64,000 nt of DNA from Chloroflexota bacterium. GTDB taxonomy: Bacteria; Chloroflexota; Dehalococcoidia; JABGRK01. A program made the position numbers and the translations under genes. Positions 45,126 through 53,616 of the stretch are shown here, piece by piece. The stretch's first letter is position 1. The number at the start of each line of letters is the position of its first letter. The notes below the pieces were generated by a model. The model worked only from the letters and a program-made list of their open reading frames with translations. It was not told where the DNA came from and did no database searches. Location of the stretch: assembly GCA_018648325.1 (NCBI GenBank), contig JABGRK010000011.1, positions 85,578-149,577 of the forward strand. The letters run 5' to 3'.

Positions 45126-46310
45126 CTATTTAAAACCTGCTTCTTTGTGTTTTTGCGCAATGGCATTTGCCAGAGCGTCCAACGCCTCAAGGTCAGCCTG
45201 TTTGGGCAGCCCCTTACATAGTACCGGGTCCAGTATCTCAACCTTCAGATTGGGTATAGCAGCCGCAATCGTTTCAACCGTCTTGCCTCCCCAGCCGTAC
45301 GACCCGATAATCGATGCAAACTTGGTGGTTGGTCGTAGTGCGTTGGCAAGAATAGCGGCGTAGGCAACAGCAGGGTGTGGTCCGGCCAGTATGGTGGGCG
45401 TTCCGATAACAATCGTGGCCGCATCCACCAGTGCCTCGGCCAGCTTGCCGATATCGGTTACGGTGAGGTCGAATTGTTTAACAGTTACACCCCTCTGGGA
45501 CAGCGCTATTACCAGGTGCTCAACCATAATGCGTGTGCTGCCATGCATTGAAACATATGGCAATACCACAATGTTTTTAGGCTCATCCAGAACCCATCTG
45601 TCATATGCTTCGAGGATACATCCCGGGCAATCATATAATGGCCCATGGCTGGGCGCGATATAGTCTATTTGATAGTCTTTTAGCTTGGTCAGGTTTTTAG
45701 CGATGATGTTCCTAAAAGGCATCATTATTTCGGCAAAATATCTCTTGGCTCCCTCGAAAACATGTTCTGCATCATGCCAATACTGGTCAGTCGTGGCCAG
45801 ATGAGAACCGAAGAAATCGCAGGAAAAAAGTATGTTATCTTCCTTCAAGTAAGTAACCATTGTCTCCGGCCAGTGAACCCATGGCGTATGGATGAACTCC
45901 AGGGTTCTATCACCCAGCGATATGGTTTCCTTGTCCGCAACCGTTATAAACCGCTCCGGCTCAATATTTAGCAGGTCTTCGAGCATCCCCTTGCACTTGG
46001 GCGACGTAATAACCTTTGCTTCCGGATACATTTCCAGAATCTTGGGGATCGTGCCTGCATGGTCCTGCTCGGCGTGATGGCATATGACATAGTCGATACT
46101 GGCAAGCTCAAGCTGACTCAGGTTGTTTAGCAGAATGCTTTCCATTGTTGGGTCTACCGAATCAACCAGAACCGTCTTCTCGCTGCCCTTAATTAGATAT
46201 GAGTTATAGCTTGTGCCGTCGGGCAGCGGTATTAGCGAATCAAACAGTCGTCTGTCCCAATCTACGGCACCAACTTCATAGATGCCCGGTACTATTTCTC
46301 TAGGTCTCAT
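45126..46310 (-). CDS. Flavodiiron protein (FprA type)
   Basis: A 394-residue A-type flavoprotein that reduces O2 or NO to water or N2O. The lactamase-like domain has the diiron ligands in HHAEQDHAG (H-x-E-x-D-H), H in WVHWPETM, D in CDFFGS and H in SHGPLY. The flavodoxin domain follows from about residue 250 with YVSMHGSTRIMVE and PTILAGPHP. The rubredoxin-flavin reductase gene directly upstream, two bases apart, is its probable electron donor. Confidence 0.93.
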   Translation of the reverse strand: MRPREIVPGIYEVGAVDWDRRLFDSLIPLPDGTSYNSYLIKGSEKTVLVDSVDPTMESILLNNLSQLELASIDYVICHHAEQDHAGTIPKILEMYPEAKVITSPKCKGMLEDLLNIEPERFITVADKETISLGDRTLEFIHTPWVHWPETMVTYLKEDNILFSCDFFGSHLATTDQYWHDAEHVFEGAKRYFAEIMMPFRNIIAKNLTKLKDYQIDYIAPSHGPLYDCPGCILEAYDRWVLDEPKNIVVLPYVSMHGSTRIMVEHLVIALSQRGVTVKQFDLTVTDIGKLAEALVDAATIVIGTPTILAGPHPAVAYAAILANALRPTTKFASIIGSYGWGGKTVETIAAAIPNLKVEILDPVLCKGLPKQADLEALDALANAIAQKHKEAGFK

Positions 46311-46311
46311 A

Positions 46312-47001
46312 TTAATCTACCTTTTCAAATTCGTCTTTAGACGCTCCGCACATCGGGCAATCCCAGTCTTCCGGTAAATCTTCCCATGCGGTTCCGGCTG
46401 CAACCCCGTTTTCCGGGTCACCTGCCGCCGGATCGTATATGTAGTCACAAACTGAACACTGATATTTCTGCATTTTTGATACTCCTTCTATTTTCTTTTC
46501 CTCTACATAGGATGGTGCGTTTTTTGGCGTGGTTCCTTTTTTTACCTTATGATAATAAGCGTAGGTCATTGGCTCATCTTTGGTCAGTACCTCCGCTGCA
46601 ACCAGCTCACCGATAAAGTCGGTATGCGTTGCCACCTCGGTCTGGTGATTAACCTTTACCTCAAAGTAGGCTACAGCGTTTTCCAGTACAACAGGAGCAC
46701 CGGTTTGGCCTATCTTGTAATTAATACCATCAAGCTTGCTTGTGTCACGCCCTGACTTGAAACCGAAGTTGCCGATAAAGCTTAATGGTGCATTTTGAGA
46801 TAGCACCGATACGGTAAACACCCCACTTTGTGTAATGAGCTTGTGAGTCAGATTTTCCTTGTTTATACACACCGACAACGTGGGCGGATGCGCAGAAACC
46901 TGAATCACTGTATTAGCTATCTGACCGTTTAGCTTATCGCCTGTACCGGAGCAAACTACGTACAGGCCATAGCTGATGGAATATAGTGCAGCTGCATCCA
47001 T
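46312..47001 (-). CDS. Flavin reductase-rubredoxin fusion (high-molecular-weight rubredoxin)
   Basis: A 229-residue fusion. Residues 1-155 form an FMN-binding flavin reductase domain ([10 protein letters not shown] near the N-terminus, then a VSVLSQNAP segment). Residues about 175-229 are a rubredoxin with CSVC and CPMCG ligands. Fusions of this kind pass NAD(P)H electrons to the adjacent flavodiiron protein in anaerobes such as Moorella. Context here is the same. Confidence 0.92.
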   Translation of the reverse strand: MDAAALYSISYGLYVVCSGTGDKLNGQIANTVIQVSAHPPTLSVCINKENLTHKLITQSGVFTVSVLSQNAPLSFIGNFGFKSGRDTSKLDGINYKIGQTGAPVVLENAVAYFEVKVNHQTEVATHTDFIGELVAAEVLTKDEPMTYAYYHKVKKGTTPKNAPSYVEEKKIEGVSKMQKYQCSVCDYIYDPAAGDPENGVAAGTAWEDLPEDWDCPMCGASKDEFEKVD

Positions 47002-47020
47002 ATTCGCCTCCTAAAACTAT

Positions 47021-47554
47021 TTAGTAGTTTTCGGCCATCAGTTCGTAATAGCTTTGTGGATGGTTGCATGCAGGGCAAACGCCCGGCGCGGTTTTGCCCT
47101 TATGTACGTACCCACAATTTCGGCACTTCCACTTGACGATCTTGTCGCTTTTAAATACCCGTTTCTTCTCGATATTTTTCAGCAGTTTCTTGTAGCGCTT
47201 TTCGTGCTGCTCTTCTACCTCGGAAATTTCTTTAAAAGCATTGGCTATTTCAATGAAACCTTCTTCTCGTGCAGCCTTCTCGAAGCTGGGATACATGTCA
47301 GTCCACTCGTAATGCTCACCGGCAGCAGCCGTTTTCAGATTATCTATCGTTGTTCCGATTCCCTTAAGGAACTTGAACTCTACTTCTGCATGTTCTTTTT
47401 CGTTGCCTGCCGTTTCCTCAAAAATTGCTGCTATTTGCTCGTAACCTTCTTTTTTGGCTACAGAGGCGAAATATGTATATTTATTGCGCGCCTGGGATTC
47501 CCCTGCAAACGCTGCTAACAGGTTTTTCTCGGTCTGAGAACCTTCTAGCTTCAT
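47021..47554 (-). CDS. Rubrerythrin
   Basis: A 177-residue rubrerythrin, a diiron peroxidase. The N-terminal four-helix domain has [12 protein letters not shown] and NEKEHAEVE, with further ligands in AREEGF and [10 protein letters not shown]. The C-terminal rubredoxin has CRNCGYVH and CPACNHPQ. It is upstream of the flavodiiron cluster, separated by 19 bases. Confidence 0.95.
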   Translation of the reverse strand: MKLEGSQTEKNLLAAFAGESQARNKYTYFASVAKKEGYEQIAAIFEETAGNEKEHAEVEFKFLKGIGTTIDNLKTAAAGEHYEWTDMYPSFEKAAREEGFIEIANAFKEISEVEEQHEKRYKKLLKNIEKKRVFKSDKIVKWKCRNCGYVHKGKTAPGVCPACNHPQSYYELMAENY

Positions 47555-47580
47555 AACGACTACTCCTTTTTCTCAGGCAT

Positions 47581-47811
47581 TTACTTTGTTTTTTTCACGT
47601 AAACTTTGATTTCTTCTCCGTCATCCTCGAAGCCCAGAAATTCATTGCCCGTCGTTTCGGCCCAGGCGGGCATATCCTTTATTATCCCCTGATCGTCGGC
47701 TATAACTTCAAGAACTTCCCCGACTTTCAGCTCTTTTATCTTCATACTTGTTTCATAGATTGGCATTGGACAGTAAAGCCCCATGCAATCCAGTGATTGA
47801 TCGGCTTTCAT
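47581..47811 (-). CDS. TusA-like sulfur carrier
   Basis: A 76-residue protein with the LDCMGLYCPMPI motif: the CPxP Cys that carries the persulfide. It sits next to a DsrE-like gene, and the TusA-DsrE arrangement is common in sulfur-trafficking loci. Together with IscU and the IscS-like gene further upstream it forms a sulfur-transfer neighbourhood. Confidence 0.9.
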   Translation of the reverse strand: MKADQSLDCMGLYCPMPIYETSMKIKELKVGEVLEVIADDQGIIKDMPAWAETTGNEFLGFEDDGEEIKVYVKKTK

Positions 47812-47828
47812 ATCGTCCTCCTTGCTCT

Positions 47829-48359
47829 TTACGAGATAAACAGTGTTGATTTTGACTCAACTGCCTCGCCCAGGAAAAATGCTGCGCCTACGATTTCCGG
47901 CTCAACTTCGTCTATGAAGTCGCCTTCAGCCAGTCCCATCAATCCACATGTGGTGGAGCAGGCATGCATTTTAACACCCATCTGGTGAGACATGGTCATG
48001 AGATCTTCCAGCGATGGTAGCTTCATGCCTCGCATCATTTTCTTAATCATACCTGTGCCCATACCCATCATGTTGAATTTGGACAATTTAAGGCGTTTGC
48101 TACCACCCTTGTTGAGCCAGCCGAACATCTTTCTCATGAATCCCTTGTTTTTCACCTTACTATCGTTTTTCTTGATGATATTGAGTCCCCAGAAGGTAAA
48201 AAACATGGTTACCGCTATGCCCATGCTGGCCGCCGTGGCAGCTATCATGAACGCGGCTAGTGCCTTGTCCAGCTCACCTGCGAACACGACTATTGTAAGC
48301 TTCTTTTTTTCTTCAGCCTCGGGCTTGGCTTCAGCTTTAGTTTGTTGTTCCTCTGCCAT
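47829..48359 (-). CDS. DsrE/DrsH-like family protein
   Basis: A 176-residue protein starting at the ATG at 48359, which has AAGGAGAG upstream. A charged, alanine- and glutamate-rich head is followed by the DsrE fold: KKLTIVVFAGELDKAL, then VTMFFTFWGL and the conserved Cys region VKMHACSTTCGLMG near residues 130-145. Such proteins receive sulfur from TusA-type carriers. The linker is rich in lysine and glycine, as in family members annotated as peroxiredoxin-like. Confidence 0.82.
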   Translation of the reverse strand: MAEEQQTKAEAKPEAEEKKKLTIVVFAGELDKALAAFMIAATAASMGIAVTMFFTFWGLNIIKKNDSKVKNKGFMRKMFGWLNKGGSKRLKLSKFNMMGMGTGMIKKMMRGMKLPSLEDLMTMSHQMGVKMHACSTTCGLMGLAEGDFIDEVEPEIVGAAFFLGEAVESKSTLFIS

Positions 48360-48387
48360 GGTTTCTCTCCTTATCAAAGATTGCTAC

Positions 48388-48576
48388 TTACTGCACCTTG
48401 GTGCCGCAGCTGGGGCATTCCCCTTTATCCTTGTTAAATGGTTTGTTGCAGCTTGTGCAGACGTATATCGTTGTGCCGCAACCTCCGCACAAAGCAGAAC
48501 AGGAATCGTCTATCTTGTGATCGCAAAAAGGGCATTTACATGTGTGCTCCTGGGACTGATTATGATTCGCATGCAT
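48388..48576 (-). CDS. Small zinc-ribbon protein
   Basis: A 62-residue protein from the ATG at 48576, with GAGGAG upstream. It has three CxxC-type pairs: CPFC, CGGC, CTSC and CPSC, giving two zinc ribbons (double zinc-ribbon type). The start overlaps the end of the iscU-like gene by 17 bases. Function unknown; its place in an Fe-S locus is suggestive only. Confidence 0.65.
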   Translation of the reverse strand: MHANHNQSQEHTCKCPFCDHKIDDSCSALCGGCGTTIYVCTSCNKPFNKDKGECPSCGTKVQ

Positions 48577-49009
48577 CGTCGTGCTCCTCCTCATCTTCTT
48601 TATGTTTTGTTGCGAATTCTTCCTTGGTCATTCTGCCCTGTTTTACCAGGTAGTCATCCACTGCCTTATTTAGTGCCTGTGCTCCCAGATTAGAGCAGTG
48701 ATGCTTGTTTTGCGGAAGACCTTCCAATTCATCGATTACCGAGTTTGGGGTTATCTGGCGTATCTGCTCCAGCGTTTTCCCAACAGCCAGTTCGCTGGTT
48801 ATGCTGGAAACAGCTATGGCAGCTCCGCAGCCGAACGTCTTGAACTTGACATCGCTTACTTTTTCGTCCTTATCAACCTTTATATAAAAGGTCATCATGT
48901 CACCGCAAACGGGATTTCCCACTTCACCAACGCCGTCGGCATCCTCTATCTCGCCTACGTTGCGCGGCTTCATAAAATGGTCCATCACCTTGTCACTATA
49001 AGCAGGCAT
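48560..49009 (-). CDS. iscU: IscU/NifU-type Fe-S scaffold
   Basis: A 149-residue scaffold with the three cluster-binding cysteines: GNPVCGD, FKTFGCGAAI and KHHCSNLG. The family Asp (VCGD) is present. It sits immediately downstream of the IscS-like gene and would assemble clusters on its cysteines. The acidic C-terminus EEEHDDAC carries an extra cysteine. Confidence 0.92.
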   Translation of the reverse strand: MPAYSDKVMDHFMKPRNVGEIEDADGVGEVGNPVCGDMMTFYIKVDKDEKVSDVKFKTFGCGAAIAVSSITSELAVGKTLEQIRQITPNSVIDELEGLPQNKHHCSNLGAQALNKAVDDYLVKQGRMTKEEFATKHKEDEEEHDDACES

Positions 49010-49010
49010 C

Positions 49011-50198
49011 TTATTTCCCTCCTTGTTCTTTCACATATTTCGCGTATAGTGGCGACATCTGCCTTAGTCTTTCAACTATGGGTGGCAGAGTATCGACAAC
49101 ATAGTCAATATCATCATTTGTGGCGCTTGTACCAATTGTCAGTACCAGCGATCCCGCCGATATCTCCGGCGGCAGTCCCATGGCGGTCAGCACGTGCGAC
49201 GATTTAAGCGCTTTTGATGTGCATGCCGACCCGCTGGATGCAGCCACACCCTGAGAAGAGAGTAGCATCAGCATCGATTCACCCTCGATGAACTCTACAC
49301 AGAAGCTGGCGTGATGTGGCAGTCTGCCGGTTGGATGTCCCGTCAGGATGACGTGTGGAATCGCAGTGACTCCTTTGATTAATCTATCACGTATAGCAGA
49401 CAGCTGCTTAGCCCTTGATTCCATGTCGGCTTTTGCCAGCTCGGCTGCAACTCCCATGCCTACTATCGCCGGAACGTTCTCGGTACCGGCGCGCTTGCCA
49501 CCTTCCTGAATGCCTCCGTCCAGCAGCGGGGTAATGCGGGTTCTCTTCCTTAGATAAAGCGCAGCAACTCCCTTGGGCCCATAAAATTGGTTGGCTGCAA
49601 AACTTAATGCATCAACATTAAGGTCATTAACATCAATAGGTATGTTTCCGGCTGCAGCAACGGCGTCGGTATGAAAAATAATCCCAGCCTCTTTAACGAT
49701 TGCCGCTATCTCTTTGATAGGCTGGATGGAGCCAACCTCACCATTGGCCAGCATTATTGATACCAGGATTGTGTCGCCCCTGAGAGCAGCTTTAACGTCG
49801 TCAGGACTGACCTGTCCGTAGCTGTTTACAGGAACCTCGGTTACCTCGAATCCCAGCTTTTGCAGTGTTTTAGTTGAGTGCAATACAGAGAAATGCTCAA
49901 TAGCCGATACAACGACGTGTTTACCTTTGGTCTGTTGCGCCATCGCCAGGCCTTTTATAGCCAGGTTATTAGACTCCGTACCGCTTGATGTAAAGATAAT
50001 TTCGCTTGCCTCAGCTCCTATTAGGGTAGCAACTTTGGCTCGTGCTTCATCCAGGGCCTCGCGTGGGGCATCACCCCAGTCGTGCATGGATTGAGGATTG
50101 CCGTATGCTTCCTTCAGATAGGGCATCATGGCATCAACTACTGCACTGCGCACTGGGTTTGTCGCTGTGTTATCCAGATAAACTTTCCTGTCACTCAT
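49011..50198 (-). CDS. IscS/NifS-like protein lacking the PLP lysine
   Basis: A 395-residue protein with the overall IscS fold and the persulfide-carrying loop ASSGSACTSKAL (Cys326). The PLP pocket is altered. The motif that should read SAHK before IYGPKG is AANQ (Ala201, Ala202, Asn203, Gln204), so the Schiff-base lysine is replaced by Gln. The Gln that pairs with the cofactor near HTDA is Ala181. His102 and Asp178 remain. Sequence was checked at the DNA level (49587-49592 reads TTG-GTT, complement CAA-AAC). I recall a characterised archaeal IscS, from Archaeoglobus, that also lacks the lysine. If correct, it cannot act as a normal desulfurase. It lies upstream of iscU and overlaps the potassium channel gene by four bases. 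Confidence 0.85.
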   Translation of the reverse strand: MSDRKVYLDNTATNPVRSAVVDAMMPYLKEAYGNPQSMHDWGDAPREALDEARAKVATLIGAEASEIIFTSSGTESNNLAIKGLAMAQQTKGKHVVVSAIEHFSVLHSTKTLQKLGFEVTEVPVNSYGQVSPDDVKAALRGDTILVSIMLANGEVGSIQPIKEIAAIVKEAGIIFHTDAVAAAGNIPIDVNDLNVDALSFAANQFYGPKGVAALYLRKRTRITPLLDGGIQEGGKRAGTENVPAIVGMGVAAELAKADMESRAKQLSAIRDRLIKGVTAIPHVILTGHPTGRLPHHASFCVEFIEGESMLMLLSSQGVAASSGSACTSKALKSSHVLTAMGLPPEISAGSLVLTIGTSATNDDIDYVVDTLPPIVERLRQMSPLYAKYVKEQGGK

Positions 50199-51178
50199 GC
50201 TGCTTCCTCCAGCGGACGAAACTCATCGATTGATCCGATTACCATCAGCTCATCTCCTATTTGTATCACAGATGAACCTTTGTTTACCAGCGAGCCGTTC
50301 TTCCTTTTAATCAGCACAACCGAACCTTTGGAGCAAAGACCCTGAGCATCCTTAAGCGTTCTACCTGCTACTGCTGAATCTTCGTCAACCTTGGTGACCT
50401 CCATACCGATGGCTCCCTTGCGGTTATGCATTGTCGTCTCTATAAAGTCTACCACATTCGGGCGCAGTGCCAGCATTGCTAGGCGCTGTCCTTCCAGACG
50501 ATAAGGATAGATTGTACGGTCGGCACCGGCCCGCTTCAGCTTGGACTCAGAGCTGTCGGTAAGCCCCCGGGCTACAATGGTTATGTTTGGTTGCATGCCT
50601 CTGGCCGAAAGAATTATGTATACGTTATCGGCCTCGACGCTGGTTGCTGCCACCAGTCCGTGTGCCTTTTCAATTCCCGCCTCTACAAGAACCTCATCGC
50701 TTGTGGATTGGCCGTGTATATACAAATACCCTTGCTGAGCCGCTTTTGCTATGGCTTCTTCGTTTATATCTATTACGATGAAGGGGATGTCCTCATCATG
50801 AAAGACGTGGGCAACTTCCTGTCCCACGCGTCCGAATCCGCAGACAATGAAGTGATCTTTTAGTTTTGATATCTTGTCGTTCATACGGCGCCTCTCAAGC
50901 ATCGTTCCCAGATTACCTTCTATTATGTATTGAATAAGTGTTCCTGCCGCGTAAAATACAACGCCTACTCCGCAGACAATCAGCACTATACTGAATATCA
51001 TACCCGTCGAGGACAGAGTAGCTACTTCTCCGTAACCCACGGTGGTTATGGTTATTATCGTCATATACAGCGCATCAAGAAACGTCCATTTCTCGATGAT
51101 CATGTATCCGGCAATACCTATAACAATTATTAGGAGCAGGGCGTATATTACCCACGAAAAACGCCTTCTGGGATCCAA
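50195..51178 (-). CDS. Potassium channel with RCK domain
   Basis: A 327-residue MthK-like channel. Two transmembrane helices flank the selectivity filter TVGYGE (near residue 47), followed by an RCK N-domain with GFGRVGQEVA and an RCK C-domain. It gates potassium flow in response to cytoplasmic ligand. It overlaps the start of the IscS-like gene, an unusual neighbour for it. Confidence 0.92.
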   Translation of the reverse strand: MDPRRRFSWVIYALLLIIVIGIAGYMIIEKWTFLDALYMTIITITTVGYGEVATLSSTGMIFSIVLIVCGVGVVFYAAGTLIQYIIEGNLGTMLERRRMNDKISKLKDHFIVCGFGRVGQEVAHVFHDEDIPFIVIDINEEAIAKAAQQGYLYIHGQSTSDEVLVEAGIEKAHGLVAATSVEADNVYIILSARGMQPNITIVARGLTDSSESKLKRAGADRTIYPYRLEGQRLAMLALRPNVVDFIETTMHNRKGAIGMEVTKVDEDSAVAGRTLKDAQGLCSKGSVVLIKRKNGSLVNKGSSVIQIGDELMVIGSIDEFRPLEEAA

Positions 51179-51230
51179 CTGCTACCCCTTTCCTATATAA
51201 AACAAGTGATCTCGGTATTATTTATAATTC

Positions 51231-51572
51231 TTATACCTTTACGCTGTTTTCCCATAACCCGTGAATGTTGCAATACGAAGTCGCGTAAATGGTCTCAAAA
51301 CCGTCCAGCACAACCTTAAGCTGAATCTTTGGACTGGTGTATGCCGGTGCGAAATCGGCTTTTGCCAGAGATACGACCTGTCCATCACCTTTCACGCCGT
51401 ATACTTCCAGCCAGGCGATATGATGCTCCACCGTGTTAGGATGAGCAATTTCTTTACCCACAATAACGCTTATGGTGTCCGCGCCGCCGCTGCCGGCGCT
51501 TATTTCAATAACGGGTACGTGTTTTTCCTTGCCTTCGCTATCTTTGTTTTTAAGTATATCCGAAAAAGCCAT
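51231..51572 (-). CDS. Superoxide reductase (neelaredoxin)
   Basis: A 113-residue class II-type superoxide reductase that reduces superoxide to peroxide. The iron ligands are visible: KEKHVPVI (with the Glu-Lys region), GKEIAHPN, TVEHHIAWL and SYCNIHGLWE, giving four His and one Cys. The desulforedoxin domain normally fused at the N-terminus in the 2Fe form is encoded separately, 29 bases upstream. Confidence 0.93.
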   Translation of the reverse strand: MAFSDILKNKDSEGKEKHVPVIEISAGSGGADTISVIVGKEIAHPNTVEHHIAWLEVYGVKGDGQVVSLAKADFAPAYTSPKIQLKVVLDGFETIYATSYCNIHGLWENSVKV

Positions 51573-51601
51573 TTTTCAAACCTCCAAAGTTATCCTGTTG
51601 T

Positions 51602-51733
51602 TTACTTGCCTTCTTCAATAAGCTCCATTGGTTTGCCGCAGCATACCAGCGCTCCGCCACCGGCCTTGGTGACTACACACTCGTTGCCGCAGATATTGCA
51701 CCTGTATTTTTCACCATTCTTTTTTACTGCCAT
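51602..51733 (-). CDS. Desulforedoxin
   Basis: A 43-residue protein, too short for most gene callers. The ATG at 51733 has AAGGAGAG upstream. It contains KYRCNICGNE and LVCCGKPM, giving the CxxC and CC ligands of the desulforedoxin FeS4 centre. It lies directly upstream of the superoxide reductase gene, as the two domains of desulfoferrodoxin would in separate chains. Likely an electron donor to it. Confidence 0.9.
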   Translation of the reverse strand: MAVKKNGEKYRCNICGNECVVTKAGGGALVCCGKPMELIEEGK

Positions 51734-51768
51734 TTCGGTCTCTCCTTCCTTTTGATAAGAAAATAGAT

Positions 51769-52335
51769 TTATGACTGGACAAGCTTTTTGCCCAGTTCGA
51801 ATGCATCAGCCAGAGCAGTGGGATGATCTTTTATTTCACCCTTCTGGTCAATCTGACGGAAAAGCAGATTATCGGTGTACTCAACGTCTATGGCATCGTA
51901 GAAGTACTTCATGGTCAGCATAACGCCGTCAAACAGATTCTTGCCCTTGGTGGCGCCTACGCCGATGAAAGCACCCTTTCTTTTCTTTCCACTCACGTCT
52001 TGCTTGAGCAGATACTTTCTGGCCCATATGGCTTGTGCCCTGTCGATCAGTGACTTGAGCTGAGCGGGCACGCTGTAGAAAAACATGGGTGAAGCCACAA
52101 TTATGATGTCAGCTAAAAGAAGCTTCTCATAAATCACGTCCATATCGTCCCGTATGGTACAGATACCCATTATAGCGCAGCCGTAGTCTTCCAGGCACGG
52201 CTTTACCTCAACCTTGGTAATCTTTATTTTCTCAGTGTCAGCACCGGCCTCTTGTGCACCTTTAAGTGTCTGATCAAGCAGGAGATCAGTGTTTCCATGT
52301 ATGCGGGGGCTGCCCATAATTCCTAATACTTTCAA
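51769..52335 (-). CDS. Flavodoxin-fold NAD(P)H-FMN reductase / iron-sulfur flavoprotein-like
   Basis: A 188-residue flavoprotein with the FMN-binding GSPRIHGNT near residue 8, three Cys in KPCLEDYGC and GICTIRDDM near 45-60, and SPMFFYSVPAQLKSLIDR. The Cys pattern is one residue short of the usual four of iron-sulfur flavoproteins, so a cluster is doubtful. It lies upstream of the desulforedoxin gene. Confidence 0.85.
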   Translation of the reverse strand: MKVLGIMGSPRIHGNTDLLLDQTLKGAQEAGADTEKIKITKVEVKPCLEDYGCAIMGICTIRDDMDVIYEKLLLADIIIVASPMFFYSVPAQLKSLIDRAQAIWARKYLLKQDVSGKKRKGAFIGVGATKGKNLFDGVMLTMKYFYDAIDVEYTDNLLFRQIDQKGEIKDHPTALADAFELGKKLVQS

Positions 52336-52402
52336 ATCACTTCTCCACTGTCGTTTTTGATTTCTCCCATTTTGCTACTTGGGCGTACCTAGTGTATGTG
52401 AC

Positions 52403-52867
52403 CTAGGTCATATACCGTGTATCTTTGGGAGGCTTGCCGGTCAGCCGACCAAGAGCATCCTGCCAGCTCCTTAAATGAACCTTCTCATCATTCAGATTCT
52501 TAACGACGATCCTTTTGGATTTGGCATCGAAATTTATCGTTTTTAGAAAAATGCCGTAATCCTTAATCGCTCTTTGTTCTATTTTAGCATCTGCCCAGAA
52601 AACAAATTGCCTTCCGAGTAGAGTGGATAAGAACCCCAGGAATTTGCCCATCACCTCAAATGCAGTCCCCATCCATGATTTCGTTTCCCCTTGTGATATG
52701 ATGCATTCCAGCAAATCATCTATGTGTTCTTGCTCGTTGTGCATAGCAGCCGTCATCTTGTTAATGGAGATCTTATCTTTGAACGCTCTGCGTTGCACAC
52801 GGTAAATCTCGGTAGCGAATCTTTCTATATTGTGCATTTGCTTCAGTGCAGCTATTGTCTTGCTCAA
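52403..52867 (-). CDS. COQ7/ferritin-like diiron protein
   Basis: A 154-residue protein with two ExxH motifs: MHNEQEH near residue 43 and LNDEKVH near residue 130, plus Glu helices RFATEIY and KIEQRA. This matches the COQ7-like ferritin group, although bacterial versions also serve other diiron roles. It ends the minus-strand oxygen-defence block at its upstream side. Confidence 0.75.
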   Translation of the reverse strand: MSKTIAALKQMHNIERFATEIYRVQRRAFKDKISINKMTAAMHNEQEHIDDLLECIISQGETKSWMGTAFEVMGKFLGFLSTLLGRQFVFWADAKIEQRAIKDYGIFLKTINFDAKSKRIVVKNLNDEKVHLRSWQDALGRLTGKPPKDTRYMT

Positions 52868-53036
52868 ACCTGTACACTCCTAATATTTATTAGCTTTGAT
52901 GCGAGACTGTGTACGTAGTATAGTTTATATGGACAATTTGTCAATAGTAAAAAGTCACTTAGTTTATTTATTGCCTGATTTGAGCGGATTTTATTAATTG
53001 AAATATACAATAGATTGATGTATGATTTCAGGTGAT

Positions 53037-53450
53037 ATGGAAGCAAAAGACGACAAATACAAAGATATAAATTTTGATATTCACAGCGATGACGATATCC
53101 GGCCTGATTTGCTGGAGTCGATACCTTTTGAGTATGCGGGTTCTTTAACAGAAGTAACCTATGAAACTGATGAATTTACCTCGGTGTGTCCATGGACTGG
53201 TCTTCCCGATTTCGCCACACTCATAATCAAGTATGTGCCTGATCGTGAACTGGTTGAACTCAAGTCGCTCAAGTACTACCTGACTACTTATCGCAATGTA
53301 GGTATTTTGCAGGAGACAGCGGTAAACCGAATCCTCAATGATCTGGTGGATTTGTTAAAACCGGTATCAATGGCGGTGGAGGGCTATTTCAAGGAGCGGG
53401 GTGGCATCAGAACCGATGCAGTTGCCCGTTACGAGCGTGACAACGACTAA
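53037..53450 (+). CDS. queF: NADPH-dependent 7-cyano-7-deazaguanine reductase
   Basis: A 137-residue unimodular QueF, last step of preQ1 synthesis. The nucleophile is in [15 protein letters not shown] (near residue 51), and [10 protein letters not shown] follows. The family His before Glu (FHE) is LQE here, a substitution I cannot judge. The ATG at 53037 is preferred, with AGGTGA upstream; an ATG at 53022 is possible. It converges with a 52-residue gene and overlaps its end by four bases. Confidence 0.85.
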   Translation: MEAKDDKYKDINFDIHSDDDIRPDLLESIPFEYAGSLTEVTYETDEFTSVCPWTGLPDFATLIIKYVPDRELVELKSLKYYLTTYRNVGILQETAVNRILNDLVDLLKPVSMAVEGYFKERGGIRTDAVARYERDND

Positions 53451-53605
53451 GGTTGTTCGTTCTTAAGTTGATCCAATGCCTCTTCAAGGTCATCCTCAAG
53501 CTCCATCAGACGGCGCATCATATGATTGGGGACAGAATGCTTTGGCATGCGTCCCTGTAGTTCCGCAATTTGCTCTTCAAGTTCTTTTATTCTATCTTCG
53601 GCCAT
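53447..53605 (-). CDS. Small coiled-coil protein downstream of trxA
   Basis: A 52-residue protein from the ATG at 53605, encoding two short charged helices ([12 protein letters not shown] and [15 protein letters not shown]) around a PKHSVPNHM turn. Amino-acid composition is that of a real coiled-coil hairpin. No ribosome-binding site is strong. It is 11 bases after trxA and may be its operon partner. Confidence 0.6.
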   Translation of the reverse strand: MAEDRIKELEEQIAELQGRMPKHSVPNHMMRRLMELEDDLEEALDQLKNEQP

Positions 53606-53616
53606 TTTATAAAAGT

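Noticed and set aside
52868-53036. preQ1 riboswitch upstream of queF
   Set aside because: The gap has no preQ1-I or preQ1-II aptamer motif; it is simple AT-rich sequence with possible promoter boxes.
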